Shown here one piece after another: positions 10,686-20,705 of a stretch of 64,000 bases of DNA (its first letter is position 1; the number at the start of each line of letters is the position of its first letter). The stretch lies in contig CP136893.1 in the NCBI GenBank assembly GCA_034359265.1, positions 44,031,501 through 44,095,500 on the forward strand. Reading direction: 5' to 3'. This DNA comes from Canna indica. Lineage: Eukaryota; Streptophyta; Magnoliopsida; Zingiberales; Cannaceae. The notes beneath the pieces were generated by a model that saw nothing but the letters and a program-made list of their open reading frames with translations, did no database searches and had not been told where the DNA came from. The translations under genes were made by a program, and so were the position numbers.

Positions 10686-13152
10686 GATGATGACAAACAT
10701 CCTTAAGTTAAAATATTCATTAGAGCACAAAGGATATCAAACATTCGATTTCTACCCCTATCAACATGCATATCTATGAAAATAAACTCCCCCTATCTAT
10801 TTTCATGGTTTTCCTATATTTTCTTTCCTTTTACTTATATTTTTCTCCCCCGTTTGACATCAATCAAAAAAAGGGCTAGAAAAGTCAATCTAGTCAAAGT
10901 TGAGACTCTAAAATTATTTTTCATGAAACATGAAAATCTCAACCAAAGGGATGAAAAATAAATATTTGATATGAGACTAATCAATACATGATATCAAAGA
11001 ATGATAGATAGAATCCAAAACTAAGAGTCGTGTATGTACTCAAGTATGGATATTTTCGTGAATATCATATCTTTTTCATGACATTTTTAAATTTCATTCA
11101 AACTTCCAAAATACCAAGATATAGTCATTTAAAGCATGTATATCAAGTTTGTGGTGAAACTAATGTCATTTGATCAAAATTTCAACTTAGCACGGTTTCA
11201 ATTGAAATAAGCATGAAAATATGCAAATGGCTAAGTATCAAATTTTGCTATCTACTCATGTATTCTCAAATTTAGGTACCTAAATATCTAACATGAGTGA
11301 ATCTAAGTATATTGATCAAGTTTGGACTTAAAAGGAAATTTCTAAGTTCATTTTTCATTATATCTTGATTTCAACAAAAAACTCATTTTTAGGATATCGC
11401 TCAAGATATCAAAATCATTTTTAGAAATGATTTCACTCAAAGAATAATGAGAACGATATTAGAAATGGAATCAAAATAGTATGCACAAAGTTTCATTTGA
11501 AGTTTTCAACGAAAAATCAAAGTATCGGAAAGATTGATATTTCAAGAGGATGATACTTTGCATTTTTTAAATCCAACTTCAAAATTCCACTATAAATCAG
11601 ATTCTTGATGAAACTTTTTGAAATTTTTACTAAAGAAACTAGATCTTTTAGTGAAGGTGTAGTTTCAAGAACCAGTTAAAAAGGATTTTTCTAATTTTTT
11701 CTAGAAAAAACTGAAAATACAGAATTTTTAATAGTATTTCTGTAATTTTGAGTTATTTTCAAAACATGCTTAGTTTTTATTCAAACTTTTATGACACCAC
11801 ATAATGCTCATATAAAGAGTGTATGTCAAGTTTGGAATGAAAATTGTGTTCTTAAGTCAAGATATCAACCTAGCATTGTTTCATTCTTATGTGTCAATCT
11901 TATCATTTACTCATAGTTTTTCAAATTTAAACCTATGGATACCTAACATGAGTAAATCTAAACATGTTTCTCAAATATTTGATTGAAAATGAGACCTCTA
12001 AGTCAATTTGTTGACTTAGGTCAACTTGGTTCAAAAGAGGTTATCATGAAATGGCCTCTATGTCATTTTATCCATATCCATATGAATTTCTCATTCTAAG
12101 AGCATAGAAACATGTCATTACCTATTTCTAAACATGTTTATGAAGTTTGGACTTAAAATGAAGTGTCCAAGTCGATTTGTTGTCTTGGGTCAAACCTTTC
12201 TAAGCTCAAGTCCCCTAAAGTGATCTAGTTATCACCTTGTTCATCTACTCATGAATTTTCAAGTTTAAACACCTAGAATCATGTCATGTGTGTATCTAAA
12301 TATGTTTTCCAACTACTAACTCAAAATGAGGTCTCTAATATAAATTTCAACCTAGAGCAAATTTCATTCAATCAAGATATCATGAAATTTCCTAAGTTAT
12401 AAAAATTTTACCTACTCATGAACTTTCAAATATTTATCATGCAAAATTGATCATGAGTATAGAGAATAGAGACATCATTAATGCATGAATATTCGTTCAC
12501 TATACTAAGATTTTTGCAAAAACGAACTCATACCTCATTCTTAGAATTTCTCAAACTTTTCATTTCCTTTACAAATTCAATCTACTAGCCTTCTATCACA
12601 TTTTTGATAACTTGCAAGCGATATTCATTAGTAGCATAATGGAAATGCGACTACTAACAAGTTATCGAACTAGATAGCAAAGAGGGAATAAAGTATCTAT
12701 TTCAAAATTTACTTTGCTAAATAGTTTGAAATTAGTTTCAAAATAAATTATCATGAATTCGAAACGAATCGAGAGATCTCAAAATATGAAATATTTGAAA
12801 GATTGATCTCCAACCCTTCCTATTGGTTGAAAACCGAAAGGCCACAATGAGCCTACGATTTAGAACTGCAAGGTCGCATTTGCCCGTTATAGGCTACATA
12901 GGTCTCCGAAGAGACCGAAAATCAAAAATCAAAAACATTTTTGAAAGCATATCATGAGCGGGAAAAAATAATCAATTTAAGCAAGTATCATGAACTCCAA
13001 CTATTAATGGATTAATTGAAGTTAAGAGATGATACCAAACCTTTTAGATGCCAACTTTCATTTCCATAGGCATCTAGGTGGAAATCTTGAAGTTGCAACC
13101 ATGTAAGGATCTTTCATTGAATTCTTGGCCAACTTCAACACATCACTTTCCC
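10686..13152 (-). mobile_element. GAG-2 non-coding body
   Basis: About 2.5 kb without a plausible pol frame, collinear with 26307-29450 of GAG-3 on the opposite strand (for example 12050-12120 against 27830-27890, and 11520-11660 against 28300-28440). It contains the hairpin GGTCTC-TTCG-GAGACC (minus sense, 12901-12916) and the GTAGGCTCATTGTGGCC block (about 12800-12880). Conservation between two old copies argues it was part of the mobile unit. Confidence 0.85.
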
Positions 13153-14507
13153 TTATCCTTGTGTGGTAGCTCCCCCTACAAAAGAGCATGAAACTTTTGG
13201 TACCCAAATGGCTTTGGGTCCTTGGGGGTTAGTTGGCCTAGGAATCCAAAGTGTTCTAGCCACACCTAGATTTCTCTTCAATGCACAATCATGGATAGCA
13301 TGACCATATGTACCACAACAAAAATAATGTCCATGAAACTTTTTCTTTTCATTTTTAACATGGACATGAGATTTAATGTTAGAATGTTTGACATAAGAAG
13401 GATGATGGGCATGAGCATTCTTAATTAAAATATTTTTCTTCCTAGAATTTCTAGAGGATAAAACATTGGATAAATTATGTGTTTTCTTACTCAAGAGAAC
13501 AACCTCATTTTTCAAATCATTAATGGACTTATACAATGCATGAGATTGAGATCTCAACAAACAATTTTCATTTTTCAAACTCTCATTTTCCATTTTGAAA
13601 TTATTTGAAAAATCATTACCCTTAAGTTTTAAACTATTTTTCAAGCTCTCATTTTCATTTATAATTTTGGAAGTATTATTTAATAATTCATCATTTTCAC
13701 TCTCTTACTTTTCATTTCTATGTTTTAAGTTCTTAATTTCAAGCTTCAAATCATCATGGCATGTATCAAGCATACTAGTGTTCAATTTTTCATTTTCAAC
13801 TTCTAAGGCATGAAAGTGACTAGTAAGCTTAGAATTCTCCTATTTAATTTTCTTTATTTCCTTGTTCTTTTTCATGAGCAATCCATACATTTTTCTACAT
13901 TCATCAACTAGGTCATCATAAGACATGTTAAATGAGCTTGAATTGCTAGAATCACTATTATGACAAGAAGCGGAAGACTTTACCTCATCGTTAAGACCCA
14001 TGAGGCACAATTTTGAGGTGACTTCATTGTCATCAAATGAGGATGCTGCACTTGATTCCGAAGTGAAATTGGAGACATTCTTCTCCTTCTTGGATTTCTT
14101 TCTCATCAAGGGATAATTTTTCTTAATATGTCCCTTCTCTTGGCAAATGAAGCACTTGACTTTTCTTTTCCTACTTTTAAGCGTGCTTCTTTGACCGGAA
14201 ATGCTATGGGCATCACAAGATACGTTAGTAGTGGATGGATGACCATTGACATCACCACCTTCAACATAAGTATATCATTTGAAAATGTGCAATATAGAAG
14301 ATGCGTTGTTTTACCATTTAATTCAAACAATTTAACTTGATCTTGGGTCCATGCATTCATGTTTCCTTAGGTTCAATATATTTTGTCTTTACCATGTCAA
14401 ATACACCTAAACCTTGAGTCTTTAGGAAAGTATACATTCTACTCTTCCAAAGACCAAAATTAGACTCATTGAACCTAGGTGGTAGATGTTACACTCTCTA
14501 GTGTCAT
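13153..14507 (-). pseudogene. GAG-2 gag
   Basis: Starts at an ATG (14507-14505) 54 nt after the PBS, in the same context as other copies. The product is copia-type Gag with a deletion in the capsid region. Then come a first knuckle (CFICQEKGHIKKNY, last Cys replaced by Tyr), a Lys/Ser-rich linker, a long Glu/Lys/Asn coiled-coil-like stretch and a second knuckle-like block (YFCCGTYGHAIHDC, first Cys replaced by Tyr) ending GPKAIWVPK. Stops and shifts near 14110, 13840 and 13645 make it a pseudogene. A functional Gag would form particles and bind RNA. Confidence 0.85.
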
Positions 14508-14560
14508 TTTCGGATCAAGACTAGATGTAGACGAGATGGTGAAATCTCAATCGACAACCC

Positions 14561-14572
14561 GCTCTGATACCA
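14561..14572 (-). promoter_or_regulatory. primer-binding site, GAG-2
   Basis: Complement reads TGGTATCAGAGC (initiator-Met tRNA), 2 nt from the LTR. Confidence 0.92.
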
Positions 14573-14574
14573 AC

Positions 14575-15916
14575 TGTTGGTGAAATGGCCACACTAGAGG
14601 GGGGGGGAGTGAATAGTGTGTTATCTAAATCTTTCGCCTAATTCCGATTTTAATCATTTACTTGATTACTTAGGTAGGTTGCAATTTATGAACTAAATGC
14701 GGAAGCAATAATAAAGAAATTTAGAACACGCAAAGATACCAATGCTAACAAAATGATTTATAGTGGTTTGGCCCCAATGCCTACTCCACTACCTAAGCAC
14801 CCCGCTTAGGATTTCCAAACTAGTTTAACTAGATTAATTAGTTTCCTTACAACGAGGACTTTACACCGGAAAGTCTCCGCTCTCAAACCGAAGGCACTTC
14901 CACACCCGGAAGTATCCCGCCTTCCTACCGAGAGCACTCTCCCACCTCAACCTAAGGACAACTCAACTAATCCTAGTAAACTACGTTTACAACGGTGGGT
15001 TTAAGCCTCAACACCAAGGAAACCACCAACTCAATCAACCTAGCACTCTAGGTTTACACAAGTTCAAATACAATGAAAATAATCAAAAAAATACAATAAC
15101 AATTGAAGCAATAAATAAATCAAACTATACTTAGCTCCAAAAGAAACTCTCTAGTCCTCTTGATGCCTTGAGAAGATGAATCTTTAAGGTTCAAAGGCTA
15201 GATCAAGGTTTTATCATGGAAACTAGGGATTGCAAAGAGATGGCTCAAGAAATCCTTTAGAGATGATCAAATATGGCTCAATGGAAGCTTGGATGCTTCA
15301 TGGAAGACTTGGAAGAGAGTTTAGGGTGGGTATTTATAACCCCCAAATGAAATGGCTCGTCAACAAGCGTATTTTTGCACGTTGCCGACGCCCGGTCGCT
15401 TGCCAGTCGATCGTCGATCGACCGATGGATCGACCACCCAAGCAACCACGGAATTCTGCCGCTTCTGGGCACACTTCGGTCGACCGAATTGGCTACTGCC
15501 AATTTTTCGCCATATTCGGTCGATCGAATTACCTTATGCTCGATTTTCTCTTCTGTCGATCGATTGGTCGATCGATCGAATCTGGGCGGGGCAATTTTCT
15601 TGTGTATTATTTCTTGCGCGCTTCATTTTTGGGTTCCAGCCTTCAACGTGCGTTAACTTGGAGAGCTTCCCATGTGTTCTTTAGACTTGTCCAAGATGTC
15701 TTTGGTGCACACATCGAACTTCAAGAGATTTCCACGACGAACCCGAACGCGTCGATCAATGTCCTTCCCATTTTCTAATTTCTCCGATATTTCCGATCGA
15801 GGACATCGAGCGCTAACCGATATGGAACCTGAAAGAATTTCTCAATGAAACATTAGTTCCATGTTTGTTATCGTCAAATCGAGATTAAGACCAAGGTTGA
15901 AAACCTTAAGCCAACA
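14575..15916 (-). mobile_element. GAG-2 5' LTR
   Basis: TGTTGGTGAAATGG...CTTAAGCCAACA. TATA (complement of TATTTATA) at 15331-15338 within GGGT/ACCC. Confidence 0.92.
15395..15580. repeat. GTCGAC/CGATCG palindrome cluster, GAG-2 5' LTR
   Basis: CGATCGACCGATGG, TCGGTCGACCGAA, GATCGATTGGTCGATCG and others, about 60-250 bp upstream of the minus-strand TATA box. Confidence 0.85.
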
Positions 15917-16080
15917 GGTTTAACCTTGGCAACACTCTTAGTTTTGATGATAACAAACATGATTCTAATAGTTTCATTAAGGTTTGGTCTCAGGTAGGAC
16001 ATACAATACACATCCGATGTTCATTGAAAAATCACGAAAAAACAAGAATAGGAGGCTTCGGAGTTGAGCATGTCAAAATT

Positions 16081-16790
16081 GTATGTCAAATGGTCTTCAC
16101 TAGAGGGCTGGAGGGGGGGTGGTGAATAGTGTGTTTGTGAAAAGCTTTAGCCTACTTCCGATTTTAATTTGTTTACTTGATTACTTAGGCAATTCAAAAA
16201 TCAAATAACAAGTGGAAGCAATAAAGATAAGTAGCAAGCAAGAACAAGGTAATCATGCACGAATCAATTCAATGCTAACACTTTGATTTATAGTGATTCG
16301 GCCCTAATGCGTACTCCACTACCTAAGTACTAAGTACCCCCACTTAGGATTTCCAAACTTAACTTTACTAGATTATATCGTTTCCCTTACAATGAGGACC
16401 TTTTACCCGAAGAGTCTCCGCTCTCACACCGAAGGTACTTCCATACTCGAAAGTCTTTGCTTGTCCTATCAAGATTAGCACTCTTTCACCTCAACCCTAA
16501 GGAACAACAATCACTAATCCTAGCAAACTAAGTTTACATTAGTGGACTTATGTCTCAAACACAAAGGCTACCACCCAATCTAACAAACCTAGCAACCTAG
16601 GTTTACACTCTTGACATACAAGGAAACTAACAACAATATACAACAATAAATGGAGCAAAAATATAAATAATAAAATACTTAGCTCCAACACAAGATCCTA
16701 CCTGTCTCTTGATGCCTTTAATGATGAAACTTAAGGTTGAAGGCTCAATCAAGGAGGTATAGGCTTGACAGGATAGTCTTTAAGGGAGCT
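16081..16790 (-). mobile_element. truncated LTR related to the gag-only family
   Basis: Begins TGTATGTCAAATGG...CACTAGAGG, then GTGAATAGTGTG and CTTCCACCTC-type blocks shared with the gag-only LTRs, then fades near 16790 without the palindrome cluster or a CCAACA end. No TSD found. Confidence 0.6.
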
Positions 16791-16825
16791 TTATGTTAAT
16801 AGTCAGTTGCACAAGAAGTTGCAAC

Positions 16826-17610
16826 TGTTATGGTAACTGCTTTAAAATATAGTAAGAAACAGATATAAAATAACCACATAGAAACACGCAAACACACACG
16901 GATTCGATTACGCAATTTATTGACAAACTTGACACCTAATCTACGGGGTCCTCATCGGACAAATGCCCAATCCACTATCAACAAAGTACAATATAAGTTC
17001 TAGAATTTCACACTCTGAAATCCAACTATCAGTACTAAAGCGAACTGAAAATAAAAAACCAACTATTTGCTATTACAAGTACAAACCACTTGCATCTCTA
17101 TGACAACTCAATCATAGAGTTCTATCATCCACACAATCTCTGTGTTGTAGTGAGTTCAACAACCCAACTCCACCTTAACTTGAAGATGAATGAAATAGTT
17201 TGTTGCCATCGATACACTCAACAGTCTAATCCATATATTCTCTTTCCTCATATATAGAGAAAGCCAACCAACTCCCATAAAAGTCATTTAACACATGACT
17301 TTAACTTCATTAGCTTCAAATTCAAAAGACAACCATACTATATCATAATGCTTCGATCATAAAAGCCTCAAGAAATACCGCACAACCCATTAATAAAAAC
17401 CACATCATTTCTTCCATAATTGACCAAGTGATTAAAGATGAATATTTAAATCAATAATAACTACTCATGATGCATCAATAATTTCTGCAAACAAAAAGAC
17501 ATCATTGCAGTAGTATTAATCAGAGCTATTTTGCCAAGAACTACTGTCCTTCTTATAGTATAACCAGAGCTATCATCTGAACTACTACTACTATCCAAAG
17601 CAACCTAAAA
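16826..17610. other. unclassified repeat-like block in the Mutator right arm
   Basis: TGTTATGG at 16826 could be an LTR terminus, and the AT-rich sequence with ATATATAGAG near 17258 is LTR-like, but I cannot find a partner end or TSD. Confidence 0.3.
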
Positions 17611-17645
17611 CTCAAAATGTATATTGAATAACACAAATAGAGCAA

Positions 17646-17756
17646 TTCGGGTAAAATGTCAATAGACATGGGACTAATTCATAGATCAATCAGTTTTGCA
17701 AAGTTTAGTACTAAAACATTGGGATAAATTAGGGTAAAATGTCAATAGACATGGGA
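17646..17756 (+). repeat. 26-bp direct repeat pair
   Basis: GGGTAAAATGTCAATAGACA followed by TGGGA occurs twice, about 84 bp apart, in otherwise unannotated DNA of the Mutator right arm (17611-18050). Confidence 0.85.
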
Positions 17757-18057
17757 TTACTTTTATACAAATGAACCTTATTGCAATAGACTAAGTTATT
17801 AAATTACAAGTAAAAGATATCTTAAGTATTTTTTGTGTGCTTTGGATTCTATTTTGTGCTAACCAATAACGGTCCTATTAAGCAATTTGTGCTTTGCATT
17901 CTATTTTTGGTTGCAGACTGCACTAGTTACAGGATTACAAGAAATTGTTACAAGAAACCCAAAAAACTATCACTAAAACTATTTTACAAGAAATGGGATT
18001 ACAGACTGCACTGGTTACCTTCCATTTTACTAAAACTATTACATCCCTAACAACCGA

Positions 18058-18442
18058 TTACAAGAAACCCAAGAAAACCCTAACTTTGATTTGAATACGT
18101 ACATGACAAATCAAACACAGGTGAAAACAAAAAAACAATGAACTTACAGGATTTTCCGCAGAGGATTTGTCACCCTTTGGAGGAATGATGGTCTTGCGAC
18201 GACAAGTAGAACATCGCAGGGGTTGTTTCCCATGAACCACCACGCTGCGACTAGCCGAGTGTTGTTGTCCGGGATTCCTCACCGCTGGAGCTGGAGAAGT
18301 CCATGTAATGCCGATCGTCGATCGCCAATCCCTGAGCGCGGTTGTCCACTAGTGGGGCAATCGAGGAATGAGTGAGGTAGTCAGGGTCAGGGTAAAGGTT
18401 AACATATAAGACAAAGGAGCCATTGACGTGTGAAACACACAT
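18058..18442 (-). pseudogene. possible captured gene fragment in the Mutator right arm
   Basis: Just inside the right TIR, a minus-strand frame contains a C-x2-C pair (RCSTCRRKT) and a Lys/Ser-rich segment (GDKSSAENP) ending at a near-consensus splice donor, CCT/GTAAGT (18147-18142). A second frame at 18251-18442 precedes it. The layout suits a Pack-MULE carrying an exon, but I do not recognise the protein and it may be chance. Confidence 0.35.
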
Positions 18443-18646
18443 GGAAAAAAGGTTGAAAAATAACTATTTTTTTAATCCATGTATGCAAGCCACGTCATAC
18501 ATTTAATGGGGCAGGTGACAGAAAATTAATGAGGGGATAAAATTGATACAAATCCAATAGTACATGATACAATTTGGTGAATTAAAAGTTTTGGATAAAT
18601 TTGAGAAAAAAAGTGCAAAGTTTAAGATATATTTAGGTAATTACCC
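18440..18646 (-). repeat. right terminal inverted repeat of the Mutator-like element
   Basis: Complement starts GGGTAATTACCTAAATATATC and matches the left arm for about 205 bp. The outer 11-13 bp are absent on the left, so the left tip has been lost or altered. Confidence 0.9.
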
Positions 18647-18655
18647 AAAAAATTA

Positions 18656-19885
18656 TGCCTTGTTCTTGCGCATTTGATATATGGGCAACACTAAATATTT
18701 TATATAATTATGCAAAAACGGAAGAGTTGACTACTTTTGTTGAGGGTGGTGATGACAATGGTCATCCCCCTAGTACTAATGAAGTTTTTGACGCCCATAG
18801 CACTTCTAGCCAAAGAAGCACAAGCAAGAACCAAAGAAGAAAATTAAGGTGCTTTCTTTGTCAAGAAAAGGGATACAAAAAGAAAAATTGTCCTTTCTTG
18901 AAGAAGTAGTCCAAAAAGAGTAAGAGCTCATCCAAATTCACTTTGGAAACTAGTGGAGCTCTCTCTTGTGATGACTATGAAGACACATCCAAGATTTACC
19001 TCTTGGGTATCCATAATGAAGTACACTTCTCTACTTCTAGTCATGATAGAAATATAGGTAGTTATACTAGTTCCTCAAATTCACTTAACATGTCATATGA
19101 GGAATTGGTAGAAGAATGTCGAAAGATGTATGTCATGCTTTTGAAGAAAAATAAGGAAATCAAAAAGATAAAAAGGAAAACTCCAAGCTTACTTCTCATG
19201 TGCATGCTTTAGAATTAGAAAATAAGAAATTGAATACTAGCTAATTTGATCCTTGCCATGATGATTTGAAACTAGAAACTAAAGAGTTGAAAAGCCAAAA
19301 TAATGATTTGGAAATTGAGAATGATGAATTACTAATTAAGAATTAAAAATTTAGAAATGAAAATAAAAATTTGAGAACTAAAAATAATGAGTTGGAAAAT
19401 AGATTAAAGCATGAAAAGATTGATTCCAAAAGTGATTTTAAGATTGAGAATGACAACTTGAAATTTGAAAATGTGAAAATCAAAAATGAAAATAATATGT
19501 TGAAATCTCAATTGCATGTTATTCACAAATCCATGAATGATTTTAGAAATGAGGTTGTGATCCTAAGCAAGAAAGTTAATGTTTCTTCGTTTAGAAATAT
19601 TGAAAAGAAAAATGGTTCCTATAAGAATGCTTATGCTTAATTATTCTAATTCACATGTTAGGCATTCTAGCACTAAACCTCATGTCCAAAATAAAAAATC
19701 TCATGGACATTAATTTTTGATGTGGTATTTTTTGCCATGCTATTTATGATTGTGCATTCAAGAGAAATCCAAGTGTTACTAGGACACTTTGGATTCCTAG
19801 GCCAACTAACCCCCAAGGACCCAATGCCATTTGGGTACCAAAGGTCTCATGCTCTCTTGTAGGGAGAACCACCACACAAGGGTGA
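18656..19885 (+). pseudogene. GAG-1 gag, C-terminal part
   Basis: Continues the capsid reading after the Mutator insertion (AFDIWATLNILYNYAKT, similar to GAG-4 at about 60700). A first knuckle CFLCQEKGYKKKNC follows (His replaced by Tyr), then an acidic/Ser stretch, the SYEELVEECRKMYVMLLKK helix, a long E/K/N coiled-coil-like region and a shifted second knuckle ending in NPQGPNAIWVPK. Stops at about 18907, 19210, 19240 and 19638 break it. Confidence 0.8.
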
Positions 19886-20194
19886 GTTGATGGTTGATTG
19901 AAGTTGCTTGAGGTCTTGAAGGATACATCACCTCTAGGTTGCAACTTCAAGTCATCATGATGCCTTAGGTATGAAAATTAGCATCTAAGTAAACTTGCTA
20001 TCATCTCCTTTACTTTACTTAAATTCATTTGAGTTGGAGATTTATTATACTTGATTGATTTGAATTCAATTTATCTGCTCTTGATATGGTTTTAGATAAT
20101 GACATTGATTTTTGATTTTTGATATATTCGGAGACCCTTGCAGCCTATAAAGGGTTCATGCGACCTTGTGGTTCTAAATTGTAGGCTAATTGTG
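19886..20194 (+). mobile_element. GAG-1 non-coding body, first part
   Basis: Follows gag as in GAG-3. The hairpin right arm TTCGGAGACC survives at 20127-20136 with a decayed left arm, then the CATGCGACCTTG and GTAGGCTAATTGTG block, cut by element D at 20195. It resumes at 40245 (CCTTTCCATTTTCAACCAATGGGAA). Confidence 0.8.
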
Positions 20195-20705
20195 TGTAAT
20201 ACCCGATATTTCCTAATATATATATTTTTTAATTGGTACAATGCACCGGATCGGGAACTAGTTGGGTCGAGTCGCGAGATCGTCGCGAGTAGAAGGTATA
20301 ATTTAAATTGTTGGACTCATGATTAATGTTTTCTCTATGATTTATAAGTTGGATCGACTCAAGCCAAGTTGAAACCAGGTTCGCGAGTCGAGTCGGGGCT
20401 CAATTCGTTCTCAGGTTGAGTCGAATGAGAGAACTTAAGTCTTGAGGGCGAAATTGTCAAAAAAAAATGGGGGGGGGGGGGATAAAACCCTCACCCATTT
20501 GCTGTCGTACGGCTCAAGGAGAGCCGCACAGAACCTGAGAAGGGCGAGAGCAGGAGAGGGAGAGACGATCAAGGGGAGGGTGGCGCGCGGAGTTTGGTGT
20601 CGTCGTCGGAGATCGGGAACATCATCGTTTCATTCTTCTTTTTCTTCAAATCGAGGTGAGTGGTGCAAATCTTCGTTTCTTGGGTTGTATGTTTGGCCGA
20701 ATACC
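20195..20705 (+). mobile_element. element D 5' LTR, first segment
   Basis: Starts TGTAATACCC. Contains the TATA-like ATAAAA (20482-20487, next to a G14 run), the hairpin GTACGGCTC/GAGCCGCAC (20507-20529) and the donor CGAG/GTGAGTGG (intron begins 20656). Confidence 0.85.

Larger units (their letters stand above)
9321..15916 (-). mobile_element. GAG-2: complete gag-only LTR element (minus)
   Basis: LTRs at 9321-10671 (1351 bp) and 14575-15916 (1342 bp), TSD GGTTT at 9316-9320 and 15917-15921, PBS at 14561-14572, PPT at 10672-10685, gag between 14507 and 13153. The left LTR starts TATTGG instead of TGTTGG. The 3.9-kb interior has gag and a non-coding body but no protease, integrase or RT. That makes it a non-autonomous element of the TR-GAG type described in plants, needing pol from a relative such as copia B. 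Confidence 0.9.
9304..16080 (+). mobile_element. copia B-type LTR stub, split by GAG-2
   Basis: 9304-9320 plus 15922-16080 form one sequence when GAG-2 and one GGTTT are removed. It then matches the complement of the right end of the copia B LTR (42023 back to about 41865: TTGGCCCAA, AACACTCTTAGTTTTGATGA, CATACAATACACATC). Only the first 175 bp or so of the LTR survives, cut at 16081 by another LTR. Confidence 0.75.
8705..18646. mobile_element. Mutator-like element (non-autonomous), carrying nested LTR elements
   Basis: Inverted termini of about 205 bp (8705-8910 and 18440-18646) are clearly homologous along their length. A 9-bp TSD, AAAAAGTTA/AAAAAATTA (8 of 9 match), flanks the unit at 8696-8704 and 18647-18655, the length typical of the Mutator superfamily. 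The insertion splits GAG-1 gag and its removal leaves the frame open. No transposase frame was found. The native element is the arms plus about 8911-9303 and 16826-18439; the rest is later LTR DNA. Confidence 0.85.

Noticed and set aside
9972..15778. Two similar frames beginning MQRDGSRNPLEMIKYG at 9972 and 15230
   Set aside because: They are the same position in the two LTRs of GAG-2, antisense to its transcription, and cross the palindrome cluster; repetition reflects LTR identity, not a gene.
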